Positions 11,524 to 23,439 of a stretch of 64,000 nt of DNA are shown piece by piece (positions within the stretch are counted from its first letter, which is position 1; every line of letters starts with the position of its first letter). The notes under the pieces are model-generated. The model had not been told where the DNA came from and did not search any database. It was given only the letters and a program-made list of their open reading frames with translations. The DNA is from Ailurus styani. Lineage: Eukaryota > Chordata > Mammalia > Carnivora > Ailuridae. Position numbers and translations under genes: made by a program. The stretch is taken from NCBI GenBank assembly GCA_002007465.1, contig LNAC01000744.1, forward strand, positions 271,408-335,407. The letters run 5' to 3'.

Positions 11524-11724
11524 CTGGTTCTCATGGCATGGTCCTTGACAGTATTCGGTCAGACTTTCCAGGGTTTGGTTGATGAGGGCGACGTTCTTTT
11601 CATTTATATAGAGCCCGAGAAGACCAAGACCTCCAGTAGTGCTTCCACAAATACAGTCCAGGAATTGCAGCGTCTCACACACCAAATTGTAGTTGGTCTT
11701 GTTATTTTGGCAACGAAGGAAGTT
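11524..11724 (-). CDS. ITPR1: ITPR1 exon, RIH-associated domain with ATPB site
   Basis: The exon encodes [20 protein letters not shown] through [17 protein letters not shown] to GPCHENQ, 67 codons in phase 0 on both sides, about residues 1985-2051. It is the core of the RIH-associated domain. The motif GLGLLG at about 2016-2021 is the ATPB nucleotide-binding site through which ATP enhances IP3-evoked Ca2+ release. Acceptor TTGTAG|AAC and donor CAG|gtacct are canonical. The exon is identical in sense to the known mammalian protein, with no unusual residue noted. Confidence 0.98.
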
Positions 11725-12579
11725 CTACAATTGGGCAGTGTCCAGAATGGGGAAGCAAAGTCAGAAAGGAGAGGGAAAAGGTCATTCACTACTGCCAGTT
11801 TGCTGATGTCTAATTGGTTAATGACCTGAATTGATTAGCAATTATGCAGAGAGATGGAGCACTGGAGAGTCAGCCCCCATGATGGTCAACTGTGCACCTG
11901 GACTAAGGCAATGTCCACCAAACAATGTAGCTTGATCTCCAAGGTGCTTTTCTATGTGAGGCTGTGGTGGAGGGCTCCTCTTTGACAGATGCCTAAAGCC
12001 TTTTTGAGTTCTCCTTTCTCTTTTTCCCACTCCAGCCCATGCCCCTCCCCCCGGGTATTGCGTTCAGAAGCATCTGACATTTCAAAGGGCAATGTTTATG
12101 TTTAACAGATGATGCTGTGGTCTGGATGCTGAATGCCCAGAGCCTAGCACTAGGGATGGTTCATCACAAAATAAGGTGTCTACAGGCTGACTTAGCCCAC
12201 TGCCATGTCAGAAACTTGGGTTATCTTTTTTGGCCATTTCCATTAATGGTTAAAGGAAGGGGCAAGAATGAGTAAATGTTTGTGTGTTTGTGTGCACGTG
12301 CTTAAATTTATGTTCTCCAGCTAAATCTGTAATGTTAACAAGAGACATAAGAGCAGGTACTTCCTCAACAAAATCAAGCAAACCACAGTCAACCACCTCA
12401 CAAAGCAGAGTCTATTTTGATGAAGAGGAGATTTTTGTCAGAGATTCTTCTTAAAATAACTTCTTAAAAAGAAGGAAAAATTAACCGCAAAAATTCTTTT
12501 AAGCAGTTATAAAAGTTAAATCTTTACCATAGAAGACAGTACTATAAAAAGATAGAAGCAAAATATAAAATAAATGTGA

Positions 12580-12800
12580 CCTTTGACATGGCAATTCCAC
12601 TTGTATAAAAGACTGACCTCTATTCACAAAGTATGTACTAGATGTTCACAGTACCACTGTTTTTAACAATGAAGAACTGGAAACAACCTAAATGTCCATC
12701 AGCTGGGGAATAAATATAGTATACCAACATCATTCAATATTACAATTTAGAAACAATAAGGTAGGTTTTTATATGCCAATATGGTAAGATCTTTAGGACA
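12580..12800 (+). mobile_element. Old L1 3' fragment
   Basis: Sense L1 signature: catggcaattccacttgta, then gaaacaacctaaatgtccat and ataaatatagtatacc. Diverged, so an old element. Confidence 0.65.
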
Positions 12801-13599
12801 TATTGTTAAAGTTAAAAACAAAAAAACAAAAAGGCAAATAACAGATTAGTATGTATACACACCTCCCATCCACATACACAGAAGAATGACTAGAAAGATA
12901 CCAGCCAACTGGCTGGTTTGTTGTCCAAACCAACAATAGTTTTCTCTAGATAGAGAGGTAGGGACGGGGAGAGGAACATATTTTTTACTAACTTATCTTC
13001 ATTTGAACTTCTATAGAAAGAATCTATTCACGTATTCCTTGTATAATTGAAGTATTTATAAATGTACAGATTAAAAGCTGGCAACGAAGTTGAATGTTTG
13101 ACCATCAAACTAACCATTTTGCCCTACTCTCCTAACTCAACTTTAGTTCTTTATGCTCCAGTCTTTCTAACTAGTCTAAAAATTGAACCAGCACTTGTCT
13201 GGGAGGGACGTGGAGGAAGGATGGATGATTTGGGACCATGTGGGCTTTCATAAGATGATCGTTTTTCTAAGGGCCATGGGAAGCCATGGTAGGCTTCCAC
13301 AGTCATTCCTTGATCTAATTCCACAGGGAAGATGCCACCTACTTGAGGGCCTAGCTGAGCCCCTCATCATGTACAGAGGGAGGGAGAAGTCTTCGGAAAG
13401 AGGATAGGAGAGGGCCTGGCTGTCCAAGGCTGAAATTCATAGTGTGGCTCTCCGGGCCAGTTGCCTCAAACTCATGTGCCGCTGCTCCCACCATGCCTAC
13501 CTTTCTGCTCAGTGACATCACTGCTCCCGCCACGCCCCCGCTGCCCCCCGCCCCCATGCACCTCTGCCAGGAAACAATGAACTTTTCCCTATTCTGCAA

Positions 13600-13940
13600 G
13601 CAGTCTTCATTCTTTTCCTCTGGGGCTTCAGGCATACTACTCCCTCTGCCTGTCATTCTTTCCCCATCTCTACCGTGATGAAATCATCTTCCTTCAGGAT
13701 GGAGTCTCAAGTCACCTGTTTCAGGAAGCCCTCCTATGCCTCCACCCTGACTCCGGTGAGATCGGAGAATGGTACACACCTGTCTCATCCCTCCTTACAC
13801 TTCAGGATGTGCTTACAGAGATGTCTGTCAGCTCTACCCGGGACCATGGTGATAGCATGGGGTGCCTGGCAGCTAGCACAGTGACTGGCGCATGCCAGGT
13901 GCTTCATCAACACTGGCTAAAATAATCTGAATTAAATTGA
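13600..13940 (+). repeat. L2 relic
   Basis: Plus-orientation L2 features: gtcacctgtttcaggaagcc, later gcctggcagctagcacagtg and gtgcttcatcaacactgg. Confidence 0.55.
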
Positions 13941-15377
13941 ATGGATGGAGGAAAGGGGACTTGTGAAGTCCTCAAGCATGCCGTGTTTCAACTCCCCATG
14001 AGGGATAATTGGCTGCCCTCTCTTGAAAGCCTCTCCCATGGCTCACGTTTTTGCAGTGTCAAGCCAGAACCTCCCCTTTCCTAGCTCAGATCCATTTCCT
14101 CTGTCCTCTGCAGAAATAGAAGGATGCCACTCACTAGGAGGCTCGCAGGGACTCCTTCTATGTTCGGGGAGTAGATTTCACCCTTAGCACAGACCACTCT
14201 GCTTTGCTTAGGCTAGAGAAGTCCTGATCTTTTTGTGGTTTTCTTTGGAGGGCCAGGGACCAAGTCGACATGGGTGGACTGAGAAATGAAGAGACTTCAT
14301 CTGTTCTCATACAGATGTCAGTGCTAAGAGACCTGCATTCCTTACCCCAGCTGAAAAGCAAAGCCGACCCCTCAGGGGAACGATGGAAAGCACTGGCAAA
14401 ACGTCTCAAGAATAGTCCTTCCCAGCAAGTTTCTTACTATCATGGACAAAGCTTGCTTAAGGCAGCAACTGCCTGTTTGGCAAAGTCAAAAGCAGTGGCC
14501 TTATCACTACTAAACATTTACCAACAGAAAAGGTCATAAATATGACAAGAGATGCTGGGCAACTTCGGAAGGCCAGATCCCTTCTCTCGTGGAGCTTACT
14601 GGTGCTTCTTTACATCGGAGGGGGGGGGGCGATAATTCTGTCCTCGTGAGGTCTTCTCCTCCCTCTGCTGCACAAGCAAAGCCTGACCCAGAGGCACGTC
14701 CGCTCTGGAACACTGTCGAAAGGGGGGCACTCAGAGTAGGCAGATCCCACTCAAGACCGTCATTTGGAGAACCAAGTTTCTACAAACGTCACTCTATCAG
14801 AGTGATTTCATCAGCACTTCAATGTGTATGCCACAGTGGGAGACTTGAAAGATGATCCTAACCTTCATCCTTGCAAACAACTGGTTCAGGTCATTGGTTT
14901 TCCAACTAGGCCCTGCAGCACCCAAGGGACCCTCGGAAAGCACCACCTCTTGGGGCTCTGGTAGGTAAGGGAGGAAAGGGAAGTTCTTGGGCTCTGTAGT
15001 TTCTACTCTGAGTAGAACAGCTTTGCTCTCATCTGCTTTACTTAGTACATTTCTGCATAAGATCTGAAACAAAGGATTCTGTGGCCAAAACCAAAAAAGT
15101 GTAAAACCACTGACTTGGATAATGCTTACGGTACTTTCAAAGATTAAGTTGCTAAGACTTTTTTTTTAAGCTACTAAGACTTTTTAAAAATATATTAAAA
15201 TATACTCTACACTTCCCTTTCCCCAATACTGTTTTCCACAGAGCGATGTGTCCGAGAATCAAATTTTGGAAGGAGTCATTAAAAGGTGATTCTGCCCATG
15301 GGGTTCTTAGGGCCTTAGTTCAAAGGAAGCGCTGGGGTACAAAACTAAAACTGCGAAGACTTCTAAACAAGAACTGG

Positions 15378-15394
15378 NCCCCCCCCCCCCCCCC
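15378..15394 (+). repeat. Single N followed by a C16 homopolymer
   Basis: One undetermined base directly precedes 16 C bases, so the length of the tract is uncertain in the assembly. Confidence 0.9.
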
Positions 15395-15594
15395 GTGGAT
15401 TCAGGGTACGGCGGTAAAGAAGGGAAATCAAGGGGTGCCGTGAAGGAGTCAGAACAGGTCCATGAAAGCAGACCAGGCTTGAGAGCCAGCACATCAGCCC
15501 TGCCCCTCTGCCAGCCGTGGAGGGAGTCTACTGGAGACGGTCTTCTGTGAGTTCAGAACTTGGCAGTTATTGGGTCCTCTGGCTGGCTCTCCTG

Positions 15595-15765
15595 CTGTGA
15601 ACCCACAAAACTCCTCAGATGACACCACTACAGCACTTATCATGCTGCACAGCAATCTTGGGTTTCCCCAAGTGGTCTTGCCCAAGACTCTCGGCTCTGT
15701 AAGGGAAGGGGTGAGGTCTCTGTCACCACCAATGCCGGGCACACAGCAGTATTCACCCGGATGAC
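15595..15765 (+). repeat. L2 relic
   Basis: Features include tacagcacttatcatgctgc and gccgggcacacagcagtatt in plus orientation. Confidence 0.5.
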
Positions 15766-16947
15766 GTACAGGCATGGTCTCAATCCACTTCCCTTTGGAG
15801 CCCAAGGTCGGCGGGGATCAGTGACAGCAGTGTGGGGGGACAGTACAGGGCCCTGACCACCGAGCTCAGCCTAGAAATAGCCCCAGCAGCAGGGAGGTCC
15901 CCCCATCCACAAAGATGCCACAGTTGGCTTTGCCTTCCTGCTGGTGGGACAGCCTGGCTTTCCATGGTGTCGTTCACACTCCCTTGGCCAGTGTCCCTCA
16001 TGACTAATGGTGTACATATGGAAGGCGGAGAGGGCACAGTTGGCCGGCAGACAGAACAGCAGCCAATGAGACCACAAGCCATCCCTGGATCTTTGAGTCA
16101 TGAATACTTTGTTCTACCCGGCTGAGCCTGGCAGTCCCAGGCCAGTGAATCTGGGGCCGACGTGGTCTATGTCCAAAGTTGGAATATTTGAGCAACAAGC
16201 AAGGAAAGAAAAACTAAAAGCCAGGATCCCACACTCAGACGTTGAGAGGGATCAAGTAAGGAAGGTCAATGGAGGAAATAAATGAAGAGCAACGTGGAAA
16301 AAGAGCCCAATGGGTCTTATGGGACATTCCTTCATTTTTAAATTTGGGCCAGATTTGGCTGATGGATGACCTTGGATATACCTGCCTTTTCAAAACTCAG
16401 GCTCTTCAGACCACTTTGATTAAAAATAAATACCTGCGTAGAAGTTGTTCATAATGCAGACTTCACCCGGTTCCATTTCACTGTTCTGTCTTACTGCTTA
16501 ACAATGTAATTTCTTACTCAACTTTTCCAGGCATAGATTGTGTGGCAGGGTTGAAGTATGACTGATTTACGGTGGCAGCCCCAAAGGGTCTGGCCACAGG
16601 TGACGTGTGAAAGGCCATTAAGTCACCTGATGGATAAAGTCAGCAAAGCACATATTTTAAGACTGCACTTTTCTTTGCCACTGTTTCCTTTTCATACCAT
16701 CGTTATTCAAATAACTGAACTACCACTGCCAACTTGTTTATTTTAGGAGGCAATATTCTATCTTAGTGGAGTTGTTCAGACACACTTTCTTGTTAATCCT
16801 CAATCCCTTTTAGGCAGAGAGGGGTGTTTTTCCCAAAAGCCAGCAGCAAAACCAGGCAATGGCCAAGGACCTGGTGCTCTAGCACCCTTCTCTTGGGCAG
16901 TGACTGGCTCCAGAGCTATGCCCATTCATGAGAAAGAAATATCTCTG

Positions 16948-17133
16948 GGGGCACCTGGGTGGCTCAGTCAGTTAAGTGTCTGTCTTCAGTTCAGGTCATG
17001 ATCTCAGGGTCCTGGAATCAAATCATATATTGGGCTCCCTGCTCAGCAGGGAGCCTACTTCTCCTGCTCCCCTTATGTGTACATACAGTATCTCTGTCAA
17101 ATAAGTAACTAAAATCTTAAAAAAAAAAAAAAA
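16948..17133 (+). mobile_element. CanSINE
   Basis: Plus orientation: gcacctgggtggctcagtca head, aggtcatgatctcagggtcc, and a poly-A at the right. Target duplication atatctctgg/acatctctgg. A (GA)n run follows at 17,134-17,153. Confidence 0.9.
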
Positions 17134-17234
17134 GAGAGAGAGAGAGAGAGAGACATCTCTGGAATCTATCCTTAGACTTTCCATATAGGCTTTGCTGGTG
17201 GGGAAACTTTTCAAGGGAGAAAATAAATTGCCTT

Positions 17235-17420
17235 AACATGGTGGCTGACCACATGAGCTCTACCATCAGATGATCTGGGTTCAAGTCCCTGTTCTCCACT
17301 CCCTATGTCCCCTGAACCTCAGTTTCCTCTTCTATAAAATGAATATAATGACATCAGCAACACTTAGCATCCACATATTCTAAGTGCCTGATAAACCTCG
17401 GCCATTGTTATCCTCCCGAC
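17235..17420 (+). repeat. MIR relic
   Basis: Plus-orientation features: gatctgggttcaagtccctg and cctcagtttcctcttctata. Confidence 0.7.
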
Positions 17421-17637
17421 ATCAATAAAAAAAAAAGTAGACAAAAGATGTCTGGAATACTCAGTTCAACACATATATTTGAGCAGCTATTTGTGTAAAA
17501 CCCTGGAAGGCAATTCATTCATTCAACCAACAAATATTTAACTGGAACTTTCTACATATCCAATTTTTTAAGTCTAGTATATTCAATCATTCATCCATCC
17601 AACCAAGTTTTACCTGCATCTACGGCAGCCTAACACA

Positions 17638-17653
17638 TGCACACACACACACA
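17638..17653 (+). repeat. Short (CA)n repeat
   Basis: About eight CA units. Confidence 0.85.
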
Positions 17654-17870
17654 GCACATAACCGCACATTTCACTATGTACGCAGTAGGCACCTACACTG
17701 GTGAGCAAGAGACTTGGTTCCTATTCCTGTGGAGATGGTGGGGAGGAGAGACAAACAAGTCAGTTGCCCAGAGGTCAGAACCATCCTGGGTCCTCAACTC
17801 AAGGAAGCTGGTGGTGGTGAGGGGAGCAGAGATGTCTGAGGAGCTGCAAGTCCCAGGGGCCAGCCCTCAC

Positions 17871-18124
17871 CTGCAGGTCCCGATTGTGGTTTTCGCACAG
17901 GAGCTGAAGGAACCGGAGGATGGGCTGCATGATGGTGATAACCGCGCTCATCTCCAGCTCATCCTTGGTCTTGTCTGCCGTGGCCTGGGCACCTTCCCCG
18001 GACTGGTAGTGGTCGTCAGGGTCAGCCTCCCTCCGGAAAGTGCTGAAGGCTTTCCTGGTGGCAGCAGAGGCCTCAAGGAGCTGATCGCGGACCTCTTCCG
18101 TTATTTGTGTTGAGGGCTCTTTGG
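17871..18124 (-). CDS. ITPR1: ITPR1 exon, regulatory domain
   Basis: The exon encodes [20 protein letters not shown] through [16 protein letters not shown] to [13 protein letters not shown], about residues 1900-1984; its first two bases finish the split codon. Acceptor TTCTAG|CC and donor CAG|gtgagg are canonical, and it ends in phase 0. The C-terminal part ([20 protein letters not shown]) is a long helix that starts the RIH-associated domain shared by IP3 and ryanodine receptors. The first part is a more variable acidic linker. Substitutions against the usual sequence (Ser for Thr after KEP, KTKDEL for KAKDDL) are conservative. A 158-codon antisense open frame over this exon is a shadow. Confidence 0.97.
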
Positions 18125-18364
18125 CTAGAATGCAAACAGAAGACACTCGATGCTGCTGAGTCCTCAGGAGTCCTATTCACTGCATGAGAGAGAACGCTCA
18201 AAAATGTAGGTTCTGGTATTCACTAGAAATCTTCAAGGCTGGCCAAACACTCCACGAAGTCACTTCTCTTAGTCCTTAGGATTAAAACTGGGTCATGCCC
18301 TGCCCACTTGCTCACAGTTCTGACATTTCATCTAAGCTTGCACTATTTTAGAGGAAAAGCCTTA

Positions 18365-18500
18365 GTCTCAGCTCTGTCAACCTCACAAATCTGTATGGCT
18401 CTGGGCCTCAGTGTCCTCATCTCCAAAGTGGGGAGAGCATCAGTGAATTCTACCTAGAGAAGCTTCTGAGAGGGTCAACATAACAATGACCACAACCATA
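18365..18500 (+). repeat. MIR relic
   Basis: Features: tctgggcctcagtgtcctca followed by tctccaaagtggggag. Confidence 0.55.
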
Positions 18501-18604
18501 ATTCCTGTTACTGTGGTGACAACAGGATGAGCACTTTCCACTAAGTACCAAGGCACCGTGTGTTTCCCCATCAGATCCTCACAGTGCCCGTGGAAGTTAA
18601 CTAG

Positions 18605-18830
18605 GCATCAGAGTGAGGAGTGTGGCACTCTGCAGCCAGTCTGCCTGGGTTCAAATCCTACTCACTACATAGCCTTAGCAAGAACAAGTCAGTCTCCACT
18701 CCTCAGTTTCCTCATCCGTAAAATGGGGGTAATAATTCTATTTTACAGGGTTAATTTCAGTTCCAAATGAAGTAAAGGATGAACAGTGCCTGGTTCACAA
18801 AAAGTACTTAGTAAATGTTAGCCTTTCTTC
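18605..18830 (+). repeat. MIR relic
   Basis: Nearly full-length: ctgcctgggttcaaatccta, cctcagtttcctcatccgta, gaacagtgcctggttcacaa. Confidence 0.75.
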
Positions 18831-19286
18831 TTCTTCTCTTTATTCCCATTCTAGATCAGTGGTTATAAACTAGAGCTGATTCTGTGCCCACCCCCACCCA
18901 GGGGACAATCAGCACAATCTGAGGACACTTCCAGTCTGCTGCAGGGGTGGGCTACTGGCATCCACTGGGTAGAGGCCACACATGCTGTTAAATACCCCAC
19001 AGCACACTCGACAGCTCCTCCAGCAACTCATCCTCCAGAGGCCAAATGTACTGTGGCTGAGAAACCCAGTCCTCAACTTAAAACAAGAGGCCAACAGTGG
19101 CTCGTTAACCTGTTCACAGCCATTTGACTCGAACATTGGTGTATCTACCCACTTCCGAGTATGATTCCTCTTTGAGTGAGAGCAAGAAGGAACAACTTTA
19201 GAAACTCTCAAATAATTTAGAAAATATGGGGGAATTAGGTGACAAGTGAAGCATATCCAGTTTTTAAGTGTTTGGTTTTTTTCCAA

Positions 19287-19906
19287 AGATTTATTTATTT
19301 TTTATTATTTTTTTATTAACATATAATGTCTTATGTGTTTCAGGGGTACAGATCTGTGATTCATCGGTCTTACACAATTCACAGCACTCACCATAGCACA
19401 TGCCCTCTCCAGTGTCCATCACCAAGCCACCCCATCCCTCCCAACCCCCTCCCCTCCAGCAACTCTCGGTTTGTTTCCTGAGATTAAGAGTCTCTTATGG
19501 TTTGTCTCCCTCCCTGGTTTCATCTTGTTTCATTTTTCCTTCTCTTCCCCAATGATTCTCTGTCTTGTTTCTCAAATTCCTCATATCAGTGAGATCATAT
19601 GGTAATTTTCTCTGATTGACTTACTTTGCTTAGCATAATACGCTCTAGTTCCATCCACATTGTTGCAAATGGTAAGATTTTGATACAATGGAATATTATG
19701 CAGCCATTACTTATTTATTTTAAAGAGGGAGAGAAAGAAAGAGCATGTGCATGAGCTTTGGGGAGAGGGAGAGGAGAGAGAATCTTAAGCAGACTCCCCA
19801 CTGAGTGTGGAGCCTGATGTGAGGTTCGATCCCACAAACCTGACATCATGACCTGAGCTGAAATTAAGAGTCAAACACTTAACCAACTGAGCCATTCAGG
19901 GGCCCC
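19287..19906 (-). mobile_element. CanSINE interrupted by an L1
   Basis: The SINE body and head occupy 19,709-19,906 (right end gccattcaggggcccc, minus orientation). Its A-rich tail continues left of the L1 as aaagatttatttatt at about 19,287-19,303. Both L1 borders show ttatttatttt, which fits a target duplication inside the SINE tail. Confidence 0.75.
19304..19708 (-). mobile_element. L1 3' end with inverted 5' piece
   Basis: The plus strand shows the antisense carnivore L1 3' end (cacagcactcaccatagcac, tctcttatggtttgtctccc). After aatggtaagatttt the next 25 or so bases (gatacaatggaatattatgc) are in the opposite, sense orientation. That is a 5' inversion as made by twin priming. Confidence 0.8.
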
Positions 19907-20178
19907 TGAAGTATGTGTCTTCCTTAACTTTCCCTACCATTGAATAGAAAATTACAGGAAAACATTACAAATAGATTTCCTGCCAATAAAACCTCGAGCT
20001 GGACCAAGAAGAAGATACATACATTTTTTTTTACACAAGAAGAACAGCCAAAGCATGGTTACTTGGAAAGAATTACATTATAACCGGACTAGTTTGCTTC
20101 TCCTGAAAGCCTCAGTCAGAATAGTCTGGAGTCTGTAAGTCCAGCCGGTGGAAGGGCTGCACACAGGGGAATACTTAC

Positions 20179-20359
20179 GTTTTTTCCGGGATGGGGCGTC
20201 CCTGTTCTCCTCATCATCTTTCTTTTTATTCCCCAAATCACTGGTGTTCACAGTCACTGTTGCTTTGATTTCCTGCTGGGCCACCTTCATTCGGTCATAG
20301 AAGACTTTGAAAAATCTTTCTGACTTCTTATCTTCTGTTAACCGGCAGAAAAAGGAGTG
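20179..20359 (-). CDS. ITPR1: ITPR1 exon, helical domain and protease-sensitive loop with altered caspase site
   Basis: The exon encodes [20 protein letters not shown] to DAPSRKK plus one base (60 codons +1), about residues 1840-1899. It contains helices of the coupling domain and then a charged exposed loop (GNKKKDDE...). In ITPR1 this loop carries the caspase-3 target DEVD|R at 1888-1891. Here the codons read GAT GAG GAG AAC AGG (DEEN|R), so the P1 aspartate is Asn and P2 is Glu. The donor is AAC|gtaagt: the last exon base is C where G is usual, and together with the next exon it makes codon CCC (Pro) where other ITPR1 proteins have Ala (KKAKEP). The acceptor CGGCAG is good. The reading frame is otherwise intact. 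Confidence 0.97.
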
Positions 20360-21639
20360 CTGCCGAGGAAAACCCACAGATTTTTCAACACTGGGACGGA
20401 CCAGTCATCTAATCCCACTCAAGACACCAAAACCTCACAAAGATCAGAGTCGGCTGCAAAACCTCACAAGTAGTCTAGGTTTGGACCAAAGTTGGTTCCA
20501 TGCACTATCATTCTCTGGATTGCACAGCCTGAGGTTTTCTACACGGAGACTTTAGAGCAGCCCGCCATGGGGTGTCTCTGATAGAATAGTCACACAGGCT
20601 TGAGACACGTTCTAAGGGGCGGTGGGGAGATTCTAGCCTACTAAGAACAAGCACCGGCACATACTCCAAACAACTCCATTAATAATGAAAACAAGGTATT
20701 TTTGGTGATTATTGCAGGTCCCATCATGTGTTTAATGACTTCTGTGAGCCCCTCCACTTTGCACAGCCCTGTGAATATCTACAGACCAGTAAGACATGCT
20801 ACCTGCCCCTACAGGGCTCCATACCAGGTTAGGACGACAAGTCCGTAAGCAAAACAAAAATGTGTCAGTAAAAAGGGCTCCAGAAGCTACACAGACAGTT
20901 ACACCCTAGAAGCGCAGAGCTGGCAAGGACGACAGTGGGCCGCAGTGATCCCAAAATCTTTGTGGCAAAGGTGATTTTCAAATCAGGTCTTGAAGGACAG
21001 GTAGGGAGTGGTTAGATCAAGAAGCTCAAAGTTAACAGGTAGCTTGCCTCTTGGATGCACATTTGTTTTTGGGCCCACTGCAAGCAATAGTATACAATGT
21101 TGATGTAAAAACACAATATGGTGTCTCAACTTCATTTATGAGTATTCTCTTTTCACCCCTTTGCAAACACCACGCTGTTGTGAATTATTTACATAAAAAT
21201 ACAATACGGTCATTTCCAGAGGAATAAAACAAAGCTCTAAACAATATATTTGCTTCTCCCAGTTGGATCTTTCTGCCAATTTCAAATCCTCCCCCATCTG
21301 GAAAGATGGCATTTCCCTACTGAAGGTAGCGTTAAGGCTTGCAAACCTAGAAAAAAGTAAAACCTCACCAGCCACGGTAGCCCCTTGACTCCTCGATCTC
21401 TCACCCTGCCCCACCCCCGCAACACCTGCTGCCAGATCCAGCAGGCCCCAAGAAAGCCAACATGTTTCCAACTGCCAAAAGGCAAGTGCAGTCACCGACC
21501 CCTCTTCTAGACACTAGCCCCTATGCTGCATTGACAAACGTCAGTCTCATTTGCCGACAAAGTGCTTCTTGATTGTGCTTTTTCTTCTCCCTCTCACTGC
21601 TCTTCCTTACTTCTGGTTGTTTTCAACATATAACACAAG

Positions 21640-21830
21640 ATCCATCCCTCCTACTTGTGCTCCCTGGTTCTATCTTTTCCCCTCCAAAGGCTCCCAGTGG
21701 CAATACAAGTCATTGTCTACCTACTGCTTGGCCTTATTCTGTGTGTCATGAGTCCGCCCAGACTCCCACACTCTTGAACCAAGCTCAAGTCTTTCGTGTC
21801 CTCCATTGCCCTTTACTAGCTTTTATCTTC
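21640..21830 (+). repeat. L2-like relic
   Basis: Features: aaaggctcccagtggcaata and the following cysteine-poor, C-rich stretch resemble the 5' part of L2 3' ends. Weak. Confidence 0.35.
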
Positions 21831-21849
21831 TTTTAGGTTTCTTACTATT

Positions 21850-21930
21850 TCATCTATCCATCCATCATTCTATCCACTTACCCACTCATCCATGTACCTA
21901 CACATCTACCTATTTATCCATCCATCCAGT
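21850..21930 (+). repeat. Degenerate (CATC/TATC)n tetranucleotide repeat
   Basis: Imperfect run of catctatccatccatcattc-type units. Confidence 0.8.
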
Positions 21931-22040
21931 ATCTACTGTGCACCTGTCATGCGTTGGGCACTACGCCCATCATAGGAGTTACAACAGTGAGCGAAAAGAG
22001 GCCTGGACCCTGCCCCCCATAAAACTGGTAGCCTGATAAG
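21925..22040 (-). repeat. L2 3' end
   Basis: Reverse-orientation L2: ctactgtgcacctgtcatgc then gttacaacagtgagcgaaaa. Confidence 0.6.
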
Positions 22041-22179
22041 GAAAAGACCTAGTAATTCAACAATCACCCTAAGAATGTTTTACTAAAAATAGCCATTTAT
22101 CCTTATGAAACTGACCCAAGAGAATGCTGGCAGAGTGCTATATCAGATACTCACAGCCACTGCCTTGCTCTTCCTTGCT

Positions 22180-22490
22180 TTTCCTGGTCTTCTCATGGCT
22201 AGGGAAGATCATCCCCACTAACATCACCTCCTCAGTGAGGCCATCCCTGATCATCCTACCTGAAACAGCAAACCAGCCAGTTGCTTATTCTCCCCTGCCC
22301 TGTTTTATTTTCTGCATAGCACCTGGTCTCTGTTGCATTTGTTGTTCACCTACATACTGTATGTCTCATGCAGAGTGTAAGCTCCGAGAGGGCAGGTGCC
22401 TCACCTGGATGCTTTACAGCTCTCTCCAGAGCACCCAGAGGAGGCCCAACACATAGAAGGAGTTTTCTAGTCATTTGATGAAAGAATGAA
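22180..22490 (+). repeat. L2 3' end
   Basis: Plus orientation: acctcctcagtgaggccatc, cctgttttattttctgcata, tgtaagctccgagagggcag. Confidence 0.75.
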
Positions 22491-23439
22491 CACAACCTAA
22501 TACTTCATGGCTCCTTTTAACTACAGCCTCTCCATCAGATCCTGCTTATATTCAGTGGCTGTGCCAGAAGTAAATCCCCAACACAGATTAATTCTGGAAA
22601 ACTGCTCAAATATGAAAAAGCAAGTTCTAACTGTTCATTTCTTTGAGAGCTCATGCATCAACAAACAAAAGGAGAGACGGGGGGGACTAAGAACTCAACC
22701 TATAACCACCTAATTACAGTGACTACATTTTTTACCAAGATAAGCCATACAATATTTCATCCACATGAAGACTGGGGAGACTGTACCAGAAGGGGGCCAC
22801 TCAGGGTAATTAACTTTAGTTGCTACCCCATTAGTCTTCTTGTTGCATGGAGGCAACTTAAAAAGCATCCCTTGGACAATCTGGTCACTCAAAAAAGAAA
22901 ATGCACTTTAAGTAGGTAAGCAAATAAATAAATAACTAAAGCCTGCCATCTGTCATTGGTAACAGCGCAACACGGTGCCGAGCGATCGCCAGCTACAAAC
23001 CGCACTGCTTAACGTCTAGCTGGTTAACCCAACAGATGTCAACTGATAGGGTCAGGGAAGGGAACCTCTTATGAAATGGGAGAAGGGCAAGTGACTGAGC
23101 ATTACACACTTCTATATATGTTTTGCAACAGCCAGTATATTTATTTTGCATTATTTATATCAGTTCTTAGTCCCTCAAGGATCTGAAGCCGCTTTATAAA
23201 CAGAATGTGATCAACAAAATAAGAAAGTAGACACTAGGGTTCAGAGACATGAGTAAGCACCGAGAACCAGGACCAAACAAGGCTGGAGGCTGGAAGGTGG
23301 AAGAGATAATACAGGACAGTCCTAAGTCCCTGAGGTAACCAGCCATCAAGCTGAAATGGCAGGCATACTCCAAGGGTTATTAGTAAGTATCAAAAGGAGA
23401 AATATTGCCAGTGCCTCGAAGGAAGGAAAACATTCCTGA

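Larger units (their letters stand above)
11725..17870 (-). other. ITPR1: Intron
   Basis: The 6.1-kb intron holds an old sense-orientation (plus) L1 fragment (12,580-12,800), L2 relics (13,600-13,940 and 15,595-15,765), a plus-strand CanSINE (16,948-17,133), a MIR (17,235-17,420), and a C16 run next to a single N at 15,378. No other exon is recognised. Confidence 0.8.
18125..20178 (-). other. ITPR1: Intron
   Basis: The intron contains a CanSINE interrupted by an L1 insertion (19,287-19,906) and two plus-strand MIR relics (18,365-18,500 and 18,605-18,830). The remaining sequence has no recognisable feature. Confidence 0.8.

Noticed and set aside
17637..18113. 158-codon plus-strand open frame
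   Set aside because: It is antisense to the ITPR1 exon at 17,871-18,124 and has no protein family features of its own.
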